Assembly: GCF_002776695.1 (NCBI RefSeq)
Contig: NZ_LFJC01000003.1
Location: 3,872,543 to 3,936,542, forward strand
Source of the DNA: Bradyrhizobium nitroreducens
GTDB taxonomy: Bacteria; Pseudomonadota; Alphaproteobacteria; Rhizobiales; Xanthobacteraceae
Reading direction: 5' to 3'
DNA: 64,000 nucleotides
The translations under genes and the position numbers were made by a program. Below the pieces are notes generated by a model that searched no databases, was not told where the DNA came from, and saw only the letters and a list, made by a program, of their open reading frames with translations. Shown here one piece after another: positions 25,842 to 33,999 of this stretch (its first letter is position 1; every line of letters starts with the position of its first letter).

Positions 25842-26597
25842 ATGAAGACGCTCATCACTATGCTTGCCGCAATGTCGATCGCGACGGCCGCCCCCGCGGT
25901 CTCGGCCGAGAAGACCGTATCTATCGTCCTTGTCCACGGCGCCTTCGTCGACGGATCGGGCTGGAAGGACACCTACGACATTCTGTCGAAGGCCGGCTAT
26001 GAGGTGCTCGTCGTCCAGCAGCCGACGATCTCGCTGCGTGACGACGTCGCGGAGACCGAGCGTGTGATCGCCAAGGCGCGGCATCCGGTGATTCTCGTCG
26101 GGCACTCCTATGGTGGAATGGTCATCACCGAAGCCGGCGACAACCCTAAGGTTCGCAGCCTCGTCTATCTCGCCGCATATGCGCCCGAGGCCGGGGAGTC
26201 GGTCAGCACGCTGTCGGAAATACCCGTGCCGGCCGGCGAGCACGCGGGTCCGCTGGTCAAGGAGGGCAATTATCTCTTCGTCGACCACGATAAATTCCCG
26301 ACCGCGTTCGCCGCCGGCGTCGATGCCGCAACGGCCCGCTTCATGGCTTCGGCGCAATTGCCGTTTGGATTGCAGGCGGTGCAGACCAAGGTCGAGCGCG
26401 TGGCCTGGAAGACGAAGCCGACCCATTACATGGTGACGATGGAGGATCACATTATCCCTCCGAGCTTACTGCGCTCCATGGCCAAGCGCTCGGGCGCGAA
26501 GGTGACGGAGATCAAAAGCAGCCACGCGGTGATGCTGGCGCATCCACGCGAGGTCGCTGCCTTCATCAGAAGCGCTGACACCTCAGCAACCGACTGA
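25842..26597 (+). CDS. Exported alpha/beta-fold hydrolase
   Basis: The 251-aa product has a signal peptide (MKTLITMLAAMSIATAAPAVSA). The mature enzyme carries VLVHGAFVDGSGW (oxyanion loop), the nucleophile elbow GHSYGG with its serine near residue 90, and a terminal SSHAVMLAHP that supplies the catalytic histidine. It belongs to the esterase/haloperoxidase-like hydrolases often induced by xenobiotics. The acid residue is probably the aspartate in MVTMEDHIIPP. Its substrate is unknown. It is the first of four rightward genes (hydrolase, aldo/keto reductase, VOC, ABM protein) with short gaps, opposite the araC gene. Confidence 0.87.
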   Translation: MKTLITMLAAMSIATAAPAVSAEKTVSIVLVHGAFVDGSGWKDTYDILSKAGYEVLVVQQPTISLRDDVAETERVIAKARHPVILVGHSYGGMVITEAGDNPKVRSLVYLAAYAPEAGESVSTLSEIPVPAGEHAGPLVKEGNYLFVDHDKFPTAFAAGVDAATARFMASAQLPFGLQAVQTKVERVAWKTKPTHYMVTMEDHIIPPSLLRSMAKRSGAKVTEIKSSHAVMLAHPREVAAFIRSADTSATD

Positions 26598-26635
26598 GAT
26601 CGGTCCCACGGCCGTCACACGCAAGGATTCGCAAC

Positions 26636-27646
26636 ATGGCCCTCAAGACTATTCTGCCGGGCAAGCTTGGCTTCGGCGCCGCGCCGCTCGGCAACATGTT
26701 CCGCGACATCCCCGAGCAGGAAGCGCGCGCAACGGTGAATGCGGCCTGGGACGACGGCATCCGCTACTTCGACACCGCGCCGTTCTACGGCGCGGGCCTC
26801 GCCGAGATCCGCTTGGGCGCGGCACTCGCCGGCCGGCCGCGCAACGACTACGTGGTCAGCACCAAGGTCGGCCGCCTGATCCTGGACGAGATCGAGGATG
26901 TCGGCGCACGCGACCTCGGCGAGAAGGGCGGCGTCTTCAAATACGGCCGTCCGAACAGGATCGTGAACGATTACTCCGCCGATGCCACGCTGCGTTCGAT
27001 CGAGGACAGCCTGAAGCGGCTCGGCACCTCCCACATCGACATCGCCTTCGTGCATGACGTCGCGCAGGATTTTTACGGCGACGAGTGGCTGTCGGTGTTC
27101 GAAAGCGCGCGCAAGGGCGCGTTCAGGGCGCTCGACCGGCTGCGCGACGAGGGCGTGATCAAGGCATGGGGACTCGGGGTCAACCGTGTCGAACCGATCG
27201 AGCTGCTGCTCGCGCTCGAAGAGCCGCGCCCCGACGGCTTCCTGCTCGCGGGCCGCTACACGCTGCTCGACCACGCAAGGGCGCTTCAGCGAGTGATGCC
27301 GATGGTGGCCGAGCACGAGCTCGCGATCGTCGTCGGCGGCCCCTACAGTTCGGGCGCGCTGGTCGGCGGCCCGAACTTCGAATATGCCCCGGCGCCTGCG
27401 GAGATCCTCAGCAAGGTGGCACGGATCAAGGCCATCGCGGACCGCTACGGCATCAGCATGAAGGCGGCAGGCCTGCAGTTCGCGCTCGCCAGCCCCGTGG
27501 TCGCGGCCGTCATTCCCGGTGCGAGCCGCCCGGGCCGCATCGCCGAGGATCGCGCAGCGCTCGAGGAAGCCATTCCCGCCGATTTCTGGCGTGAGCTCCG
27601 TTCGGAGGGGCTCGTCAACGCCGCAGCACCGCTTCCCGCCGCCTGA
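26636..27646 (+). CDS. Aldo/keto reductase
   Basis: A 336-aa (beta/alpha)8 NADP-dependent oxidoreductase of the L-fucose/D-threo-aldose dehydrogenase-like branch. The start MALKTILPGKLGFGAAPLGN is typical, and the catalytic tetrad is recognisable: Asp and Tyr in YFDTAPFYGAG, Lys in VVSTKVGR, and His in IAFVHDV. AAVIPGASRPGRIAED near the end binds the cofactor phosphate. It should reduce an aldehyde or oxidise a sugar or pyridoxal-like alcohol in the cytosol. AAGGA lies 8 nt before the ATG. It follows the hydrolase gene by 38 bp, so the two are probably co-transcribed. Confidence 0.88.
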   Translation: MALKTILPGKLGFGAAPLGNMFRDIPEQEARATVNAAWDDGIRYFDTAPFYGAGLAEIRLGAALAGRPRNDYVVSTKVGRLILDEIEDVGARDLGEKGGVFKYGRPNRIVNDYSADATLRSIEDSLKRLGTSHIDIAFVHDVAQDFYGDEWLSVFESARKGAFRALDRLRDEGVIKAWGLGVNRVEPIELLLALEEPRPDGFLLAGRYTLLDHARALQRVMPMVAEHELAIVVGGPYSSGALVGGPNFEYAPAPAEILSKVARIKAIADRYGISMKAAGLQFALASPVVAAVIPGASRPGRIAEDRAALEEAIPADFWRELRSEGLVNAAAPLPAA

Positions 27647-27741
27647 GGTGTCGCGAGCGCAGCAGATTGATCCCGGTCGGGCACCGCTCCCGCCGGCAGG
27701 ACAACGCACGCAAGATCCACCGAACCAACAAGTAGAGCGAC

Positions 27742-28593
27742 ATGACAGATGAAGCCGACAACGCCACCGATATGGGCCGCCGCACCCTGCTCCAGACCGC
27801 CGGCGCGGCCGTCGTCACGGGCCTCGTCGCCGGCACGGCAGAAGACGCGCAGGCCGCGACGCAGGGCGCCAACGGCATGTCGCCGGCCGACCGCAACGAG
27901 GCGCCGCTCGGCGCACGGCTCCAGGGCGTCCAGCATTTCGGGCTGACAGTCCAGAACATGGAGCGGGCCTATCAGTTCTATACGGAAGTGCTCGGCGGCG
28001 CCGAGGTGTTCCGTCACGGCGACTTCCAGGGCGACGAGGTGCAAAACACGCTGCTGGCCGACCAGGAAATCGAGGCGAATGCACGCGGGGTCAATCCGCG
28101 GACGATCGGCGTTCCCGACCTCAGAAGCGGAGCGCAGAGGCTCGATGTCCGCTTCATCCAGTTCGACAACATGGTGCTCGAACTGCTGCAATATCGTGAA
28201 TCCGATCAGCCGATGGGCAGTGCAAAGAGCTTTGCCGAGCCGGTGGAGCACATGAGCCCGGCCTTTCCGCGCATGATGCACATCTGCTTCTACGTTCGCG
28301 ACGACGTCGACTTCAACAAGTTCATTGCCGACCTCGAAGCCGAATCCGCACGCCGCGGCATGACGCAGGTGAGAGCGAACCGCATCATCCGCGTTATAAC
28401 GGAGGCGGAGCGCAAGGCCGCGCCCCGCAACGCCAACACCAACCGGGTGACCGCGGAACCTTCCAACGGCTGGGAGCTGATCTATTGCAAGGGGCCGGAA
28501 GGCGAGCAGCTCGAATTCGTCAAGGCGCTCGGCCCCGTCAAGCAGCGCTTCAGCGAGGCTCTCGCAAAGCGACAGCAGACAATCGTGCGCTGA
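27742..28593 (+). CDS. Tat-exported VOC (glyoxalase-like) family protein
   Basis: A 283-aa protein with a twin-arginine signal (GRRTLLQTAGAAVVTGLVAG) that predicts export in folded form. The vicinal-oxygen-chelate domain begins LQGVQHFGLTVQNMERAYQFYTEVLG, where the histidine is a likely metal ligand, and ends with ELIYCKGPEGEQLEFVKAL, whose glutamate is another. A long insertion lies between the two halves. Export of a VOC protein is uncommon. The reaction is unknown; dioxygenase, lyase and binding roles occur in the superfamily. It lies 95 bp after the aldo/keto reductase gene. A later ATG at 27772 would begin right at the twin-arginine segment. Confidence 0.82.
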   Translation: MTDEADNATDMGRRTLLQTAGAAVVTGLVAGTAEDAQAATQGANGMSPADRNEAPLGARLQGVQHFGLTVQNMERAYQFYTEVLGGAEVFRHGDFQGDEVQNTLLADQEIEANARGVNPRTIGVPDLRSGAQRLDVRFIQFDNMVLELLQYRESDQPMGSAKSFAEPVEHMSPAFPRMMHICFYVRDDVDFNKFIADLEAESARRGMTQVRANRIIRVITEAERKAAPRNANTNRVTAEPSNGWELIYCKGPEGEQLEFVKALGPVKQRFSEALAKRQQTIVR

Positions 28594-28670
28594 TCCCTCA
28601 AATGCCGGGCGGCCGGCGGGCGCCGGTTGCCCGGCGAAGCGCTCACGATCTCGATGTGAAGGACTTCGTC

Positions 28671-29093
28671 ATGAAAACTCTGCTCCGCAACTCGCTTGGC
28701 GTCCTGCTGTTCGCCGCCTCGACGGCCATGACGGCGGCAGCGGTCGTCGCCCAGGAAGCCCCACGCGTGCGCTATCAGGAGATTCCCGAAGGCGCCTATT
28801 CGGTGGTGGCCCAGGTGCGCGCCAAGGCCGGGAAGGAAGACGCTTTGCGTGCGGCCACGCTTCCCCTGATCGACCTCGTTCGCGGCGATCCCAAGAACCT
28901 GGTCTATTTTCTCCAGGAAGACCGCGCCAAGCCCGGTCATTTTATCTTCTACGAGGTCTTCGCCAGCCAGGCTGATTTCGACGCGCATAACGCCATGCCT
29001 TATGTGAAGGACTGGTTCGCCAAGCTTCCGGAACTTGCCGATGGCGGCGTCGAAGTGATGCACATGGCGGTTCTTGGCGTGCCCAAGAAATAG
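28671..29093 (+). CDS. Exported antibiotic biosynthesis monooxygenase (ABM)-domain protein
   Basis: The 140-aa product has a signal peptide (MKTLLRNSLGVLLFAAS, cleavage near VVAQ). A single ABM ferredoxin-like domain follows: YSVVAQVRAKAGKEDALRAA, LVYFLQEDRAKPGHFIFYEVF, and FDAHNAMPYVKDW are classic blocks. Such domains include cofactor-free quinone-forming monooxygenases and haem-degrading enzymes, but many members have no known activity. AAGGA precedes the ATG at 8 nt. It closes the rightward series behind the hydrolase, aldo/keto reductase and VOC genes; two neighbours with export signals suggest a shared periplasmic theme. Confidence 0.84.
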   Translation: MKTLLRNSLGVLLFAASTAMTAAAVVAQEAPRVRYQEIPEGAYSVVAQVRAKAGKEDALRAATLPLIDLVRGDPKNLVYFLQEDRAKPGHFIFYEVFASQADFDAHNAMPYVKDWFAKLPELADGGVEVMHMAVLGVPKK

Positions 29094-29235
29094 CCAGCCC
29101 CACGAGCGATCTTGTCGCAGCCATTCTGCCGGCAAGTGCGGGCAGCAATCGTGCGAATTCAGAACCGCTCACTTCAACAGGTTTGCAGCGCATGATAATT
29201 TGCGGACGATCTGTTCGATCGATTGGCAATGAGCA

Positions 29236-32166
29236 ATGCAGGCTGGCACCGAGACACGGCAACGGGGCACACGCCGACAGGAACTCACATACTGCTTCGG
29301 GCCATTTCGATTGGTTCCCCGCCGCCAACTGCTCCTTTTCGACGGGCGCCCCGTCAAATTGGGCGGGCGCGCATTCGAGCTCCTGCAGCTGCTGGTGCAG
29401 CGCCGCGGCGAGCTGGTCAGCAAGACTGAGCTGATGGCGGCGGCCTGGCCGGGCACCTTCCTTCACGACAGCAATCTCAAGGTCAACATGTGGAGCTTGC
29501 GGCGTTCGCTGGGCGATACCCAGATCGAGCCCGTCTACATCGCGACCGTGGCGCGCCGCGGCTACAAGTTCATCGCGGAGGTGCAGACCAGCATCGGCGA
29601 GATCGAGGACGATCTCCCGCACGCCGGACCGGCTCCCTTGTCCAGGCCGCCCTCGTTGCGCGGCATCGTCGGCCGTCAAGCGGAAATCGTCGAAATCGCC
29701 GATCTGTTGGCCGACAACAGGCACGTGACCCTGGCCGGCACAGGAGGAATCGGCAAGACGACGGTTGCCGTTGCGGTCGCCCGGGCGTTTGCGCCACGGT
29801 GCCGCGACGGCGTCTGCTTCGTCGATCTCGCCACGATTTCCGATCCGACGTTGTTCGGCGCGGCGCTGGTGACGGCACTGGGCATCAGAGGCAATACGGA
29901 CAATGGTCTTGCGGTGGCCCTCGATTATCTGAGGCCGCGGCAGATGCTGCTCATTCTCGACAATTGCGAGCATGTGCTGCCCGCCGCCACGATCTTCGCC
30001 GGCAGGTTCCTGAGTGACACATCGCCGTCCAGGCTGCTGGCGACGAGCCGGGAACCGCTCGGCACCGCCACCGAGCATGTCGTGCGGCTTGGCTCGCTGC
30101 CCTCACCCAAGCCCGGCCTCGCCCTCACCGTCGATCAGGCCGTCAGGTTTCCGGCAGTGCAGCTGTTCGTCCGCCGCGCCGCCGAATGGTCGGACTACCG
30201 GTTCGTCGACGATGATTGCGAGGCCGTCGCCGCGATCTGCCACGCGCTCGGCGGCCTTCCGCTGGCCATTGAACTGGCGGCAGCCCAGATCGGCAGATTC
30301 AATCCTCGCGAACTAGTCGCGATGCTCGATCAGGAGCTGGGCTTTCGCGCCCCGAGCGCCGAGGGCACGCCGCCGCGCCATGAGACCCTGATGGCGACGA
30401 TCGACTGGAGCTTCCGGCTGCTGTCGCAGAAGGAGGCCAGGCTGTTCGGCCTGCTGTCGGTGTTCAGCGACGCCTTTGCCGCCGAGGATGCGGTCTTCGT
30501 CGCGGAAGCGGCAGGGCTCACGCCGATCGACGTCGTCACCGGCCTCGGCAGTCTCGTCGCCAAATCGCTCCTGAGCGCGCAGGCCCGCGGAGCGCACCTT
30601 CGCTACCGGCTGCTTGACAGTACACGCCGCTATGCGGCCGAGCGCCGCCAGGCCGATCCGGCCTGCAGCCAGGCGCTGCGCCGCCATGCGGAGCGTGTGC
30701 TTGCGCTGTTCGAACAGTCCGAGGAGGAGTGGAACTGGCGCGAGCCGGCCGACTGGACACAGCGCTACCTTGGACGCATCGCGGATTTACGCGCAGCTCT
30801 TTCATGGGCCGTCAGCGAGGAAGGCGATCCCGTCCTCGGAATCAGGCTGACGGTTGCAGCGATCACCTTGTGGTCGGAAACCTTCATCCTGTCGGAAGCG
30901 CAAGCGCGGCTGGAGGACGCGCTCGCCTTGGCCAAGACCGTCGCGTGCGACGATCTGTCGAAGGCAAAGCTTGCCTGTGCCCTTGGATGGAGCCTGTTCT
31001 ACGCCCGCAAGATGTCGAATGAGAACGAGATTGCCTGGCTCGATGCGATCGGCTTTGCAAGGCGCGCCGGCAACGTCGAGTATCGGCAGCGCACGCTGGT
31101 GGGCTTTGCCTTTTACCTGTTGCAGATCGGTCAGGTCCCGCGCGCCATAACCCATCTCGAGGAGGCCACCGCGCTGGCTGACCGGGACCCCGACCTGACG
31201 GCAACGTCCGAAGCCGATCGTGCGCTGGCCTGGGCCCACGCCTTCGCAGGTGAGTTGAGCAAGAGCCGCCCGGTGCTGGATCGTCTCGCGGCAACCTATT
31301 CGCTGGCCGCAGGCCGTTCGCGCAAGGATGCGAACGAGGTCTACCGGTTCATCACCGTCCGCTTCAACCTGCCCTTCGTGGCGTGGATGCAAGGGCAGCC
31401 CGACTACGCGGCGAGGCTGGCCCGCGACGCCGTCGATGCCGCGGACCGCAGCGGCCATTGGGTGTCGCAATCGAACGCACTCGGGCTTGCCGCACTTCCC
31501 GTCGCGCTCGAAACCGGAAATCTTGACGCGCTCGAGAACTTCACCGAACGGCTGCGACGCAACCTGGAACGTGAACGCATCTCGCGCTGGGTTCCGGTCG
31601 AGCGCTACTTCTCCGCCTGCCTTCGCGACCTGCGCGGCGATCCGCGCGCGGTGGAGGATATTCGCGCGGCGATCGACGAACTGATCGAATGCCGCTTCCT
31701 GATGCGGATCGGCAGCTATCTCGCGGTCCTCGCCCGCGCCTATCTGCGACAGGGGCGGATCGCGGAGGCGCGCGAAGCCATCGCGCGGGCGATCGACCAT
31801 CAGGAACGCCAGGGCGAGCGCTGGTGCCGCCCGGAACTACAGCGGATCGACGCAGCGGTCCTTCTTCACGCCGGCGAGCCGCTGCGTGCCGAAAAGCGGT
31901 TGCAGCAGGCGCTCGCCGAAGCCCGCGCCATCGGCGCGATGACCTTCGCCTTGCGCATCTCCACCGACCTCGCCGCACACTGGATGGCGACCGACCGCAG
32001 GCCCAGGGCCGTTCGGCTGCTCGCTCCGATTTACGACGAGTTCGCCGAGGGCTTCGAGACGCCGGATCTGGTTGCCGCATCGCGCCTGTTGCAGCGCATG
32101 CGGCCGGCGCAGGGCGGCTGCGGCCATTTCCGCTCGGCGGCGCCGGTGCACGCTCGCGGTGCATAG
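29236..32166 (+). CDS. Large winged-helix / STAND ATPase / TPR transcriptional regulator
   Basis: A 976-aa regulator. An OmpR-type winged helix fills about residues 18-115 (FGPFRLVPRRQLLLFDG, KTELMAAAWPG, VARRGYKFIAEV). A STAND-type NTPase domain follows, with Walker A GTGGIGKTT near 167-175 and Walker B MLLILDNCEH near 237-246, then GLPLAIELAAAQIG. The C-terminal 450 residues are helical TPR-like repeats. The plan matches the AfsR/MalT-like 'predicted ATPase' regulators in which ligand binding drives ATP-dependent oligomerisation on DNA. It lies downstream of the redox cluster in the same direction and may control it, though two regulators (with the AraC gene) would then serve one locus. No clear ribosome-binding site precedes the ATG. 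Confidence 0.86.
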   Translation: MQAGTETRQRGTRRQELTYCFGPFRLVPRRQLLLFDGRPVKLGGRAFELLQLLVQRRGELVSKTELMAAAWPGTFLHDSNLKVNMWSLRRSLGDTQIEPVYIATVARRGYKFIAEVQTSIGEIEDDLPHAGPAPLSRPPSLRGIVGRQAEIVEIADLLADNRHVTLAGTGGIGKTTVAVAVARAFAPRCRDGVCFVDLATISDPTLFGAALVTALGIRGNTDNGLAVALDYLRPRQMLLILDNCEHVLPAATIFAGRFLSDTSPSRLLATSREPLGTATEHVVRLGSLPSPKPGLALTVDQAVRFPAVQLFVRRAAEWSDYRFVDDDCEAVAAICHALGGLPLAIELAAAQIGRFNPRELVAMLDQELGFRAPSAEGTPPRHETLMATIDWSFRLLSQKEARLFGLLSVFSDAFAAEDAVFVAEAAGLTPIDVVTGLGSLVAKSLLSAQARGAHLRYRLLDSTRRYAAERRQADPACSQALRRHAERVLALFEQSEEEWNWREPADWTQRYLGRIADLRAALSWAVSEEGDPVLGIRLTVAAITLWSETFILSEAQARLEDALALAKTVACDDLSKAKLACALGWSLFYARKMSNENEIAWLDAIGFARRAGNVEYRQRTLVGFAFYLLQIGQVPRAITHLEEATALADRDPDLTATSEADRALAWAHAFAGELSKSRPVLDRLAATYSLAAGRSRKDANEVYRFITVRFNLPFVAWMQGQPDYAARLARDAVDAADRSGHWVSQSNALGLAALPVALETGNLDALENFTERLRRNLERERISRWVPVERYFSACLRDLRGDPRAVEDIRAAIDELIECRFLMRIGSYLAVLARAYLRQGRIAEAREAIARAIDHQERQGERWCRPELQRIDAAVLLHAGEPLRAEKRLQQALAEARAIGAMTFALRISTDLAAHWMATDRRPRAVRLLAPIYDEFAEGFETPDLVAASRLLQRMRPAQGGCGHFRSAAPVHARGA

Positions 32167-32221
32167 CAGGCCTACCGCCGCGCCCATCGCGCGCGCTTTA
32201 CGCTTCCCGGGATTCCTGATC

Positions 32222-32273
32222 CTCTCTCCCCCAACCGGCCGGATCAACCGGCCAAGCCTCAGAGGGGAGAGAG
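32222..32273 (+). promoter_or_regulatory. Hairpin that would mask a ribosome-binding site
   Basis: CTCTCTCCCC (32222-32231) is the exact reverse complement of GGGGAGAGAG (32264-32273), and the latter is the Shine-Dalgarno of the gene starting at 32279. A smaller CCGGCC/GGCCGG pairing lies inside the loop. If it folds in the mRNA, it would hide the ribosome-binding site. Confidence 0.45.
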
Positions 32274-32278
32274 ACGCC

Positions 32279-33913
32279 ATGAAGCTCGGCACCGCCATTG
32301 CGGAAATCATGCGACGCGAGGGGATCGAGATCCTTTGCGGCTATCCCGTCAACCATCTGATCGAGCACGCGGCCAAGGCCGAGATCCGCCCGGTGATGGT
32401 GCGGCAGGAGCGCGTCGGCATCCACATGGCGGATGCGATCTCGCGGGTGACGTCGGGACGCTCGATCGGCGCGTTCTGCATGCAGCATGGGCCCGGCGCG
32501 GAGAACGCGATGGGCGGCGTCGCGCAATGCTTCGGCGAGTCCGTTCCCGTCCTGGTGCTGCCGATGGGCTACCAGCGCCGGCTCGCGCATATCGAGCCGA
32601 ACTTCAATTCCAGCGAGGCGATGAAGCCGTTCGCGAAATCCTCCGAGCCGATCATCCTCGCGGCTGAAGTCGCCAACATCTTCCGCCGCGCCTTCACAAA
32701 ACTGAAGAACGGCCGCGGCGGGCCTGTGATCGTCGAAATTCCCTCCGACATGTGGAACGAGGAGGTGCCGGAGCCGCTGAACTACACGCCGGTGCTGCGC
32801 ACGCGTTATGGCGCCGACCCTGTTCACGTGAAGGAAGCAGCCAGCCTGCTCGTCAACGCCAAGCGTGCGGTGATCTATGCCGGCCAGGGCGTGCATTACG
32901 CGCAGGCCTGGCCGCAGTTGAAGCGGCTCGCGGAGCGGCTGGCGATTCCCGTCACCACCAGCCTCGGCGGAAAATCCGCGTTCCCGGAAACCCATCCGCT
33001 CTCGCTCGGCTCCGGCGGCCTTGCGGTGCCGCGCGCGGTGCCGAAATTCCTTACTGATGCCGACGTCATCTTCGGCATCGGCTGCTCGTTCACGGAAACG
33101 AACTTCGGCATCGCGATGCCGAAGGGCAAGACCATCATCCATTCCACGCTCGATCCCAATCATCTCAACAAGGACGTAGAAGCCAAGATCGGCCTCGTCG
33201 GCGATGCCGGCCTGGTGCTCGATGCGCTGCTGGAGGAGATCGGCAAGACCGTCACTGCGGATCGCGATGCCTCGGCGGTCGCTGCCGAGATCGCCGCCTC
33301 GCACAAGGAATGGCTGGCGAAATGGATGCCGAAGCTCACCAGCAACGACGCGCCGCTCAGCCCCTATCGCGTGCTGTGGGACCTGCAGCACACCGTCGAC
33401 ATCGACAACACCATCATCACGCATGATGCCGGCAGTCCGCGCGACCAGCTTTCGCCGTTCTGGAGGTCGACACAACCCCTCACCTATCTCGGCTGGGGCA
33501 AGACCACGCAACTCGGCTACGGCCTTGGGCTCGCGATGGGCGCCAAGCTCGCAAAGCCCGACAAGCTCTGCATCAATGTCTGGGGCGATGCGGCGATCGG
33601 CTTCACCGGCATGGATTTCGAGACCGCGGTGCGCGAGCGCATCCCGATCATGTCGATCCTGCTGAACAATTTCTCGATGGCGATCGAATTGAAGGTGATG
33701 CCGATCTCGACGGAGAAATATCGTTCCACCGATATTTCCGGCGACTACGCCGCCATGGCGCGCGCCTTCGGCGGCTATGGCGAACGGGTGGAGAGACCCG
33801 AAGACATCATCCCCGCGATCAGGCGCGGCATCCAGAAGACAAGGGAAGGCATCCCGGTGCTGCTGGAGTTCATCACCAGCAAGGAGACGGAAGTGTCGCG
33901 GCCGGGCACATGA
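32279..33913 (+). CDS. Thiamine pyrophosphate-requiring enzyme, acetolactate synthase-like
   Basis: A 544-aa ThDP-dependent enzyme of the acetolactate synthase/benzoylformate decarboxylase superfamily. The N-terminal PYR domain shows VRQERVGIHMADAISRV, with the glutamate that activates the cofactor near residue 44, and FCMQHGPGAENAMGGV. A central nucleotide-binding-like domain spans about 185-345. The C-terminal PP domain has the ThDP/Mg motif NVWGDAAIGFTGMDFE, then LLNNFSMAIE, around residues 435-470. The product could be a decarboxylase, carboligase or lyase; the substrate cannot be told. There is no regulatory subunit gene nearby, so it is probably not the biosynthetic acetolactate synthase. 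The ATG at 32279 follows GGGGAGAG. Confidence 0.85.
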   Translation: MKLGTAIAEIMRREGIEILCGYPVNHLIEHAAKAEIRPVMVRQERVGIHMADAISRVTSGRSIGAFCMQHGPGAENAMGGVAQCFGESVPVLVLPMGYQRRLAHIEPNFNSSEAMKPFAKSSEPIILAAEVANIFRRAFTKLKNGRGGPVIVEIPSDMWNEEVPEPLNYTPVLRTRYGADPVHVKEAASLLVNAKRAVIYAGQGVHYAQAWPQLKRLAERLAIPVTTSLGGKSAFPETHPLSLGSGGLAVPRAVPKFLTDADVIFGIGCSFTETNFGIAMPKGKTIIHSTLDPNHLNKDVEAKIGLVGDAGLVLDALLEEIGKTVTADRDASAVAAEIAASHKEWLAKWMPKLTSNDAPLSPYRVLWDLQHTVDIDNTIITHDAGSPRDQLSPFWRSTQPLTYLGWGKTTQLGYGLGLAMGAKLAKPDKLCINVWGDAAIGFTGMDFETAVRERIPIMSILLNNFSMAIELKVMPISTEKYRSTDISGDYAAMARAFGGYGERVERPEDIIPAIRRGIQKTREGIPVLLEFITSKETEVSRPGT

Positions 33914-33999
33914 GGCAAGCCGGGCGCTGGCTCCGGCCGCAGGGGATGTGATAATCCGGCCTGGTGCTGCGTCTGTCGTGGCATCGAGCCGGATTGCGA

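Noticed and set aside
32279..33913. Biosynthetic acetolactate synthase large subunit (ilvB) or a TPP riboswitch before it
   Set aside because: There is no small-subunit gene, the protein differs from the IlvB core, and the upstream DNA has only a simple hairpin with no THI-box pattern.
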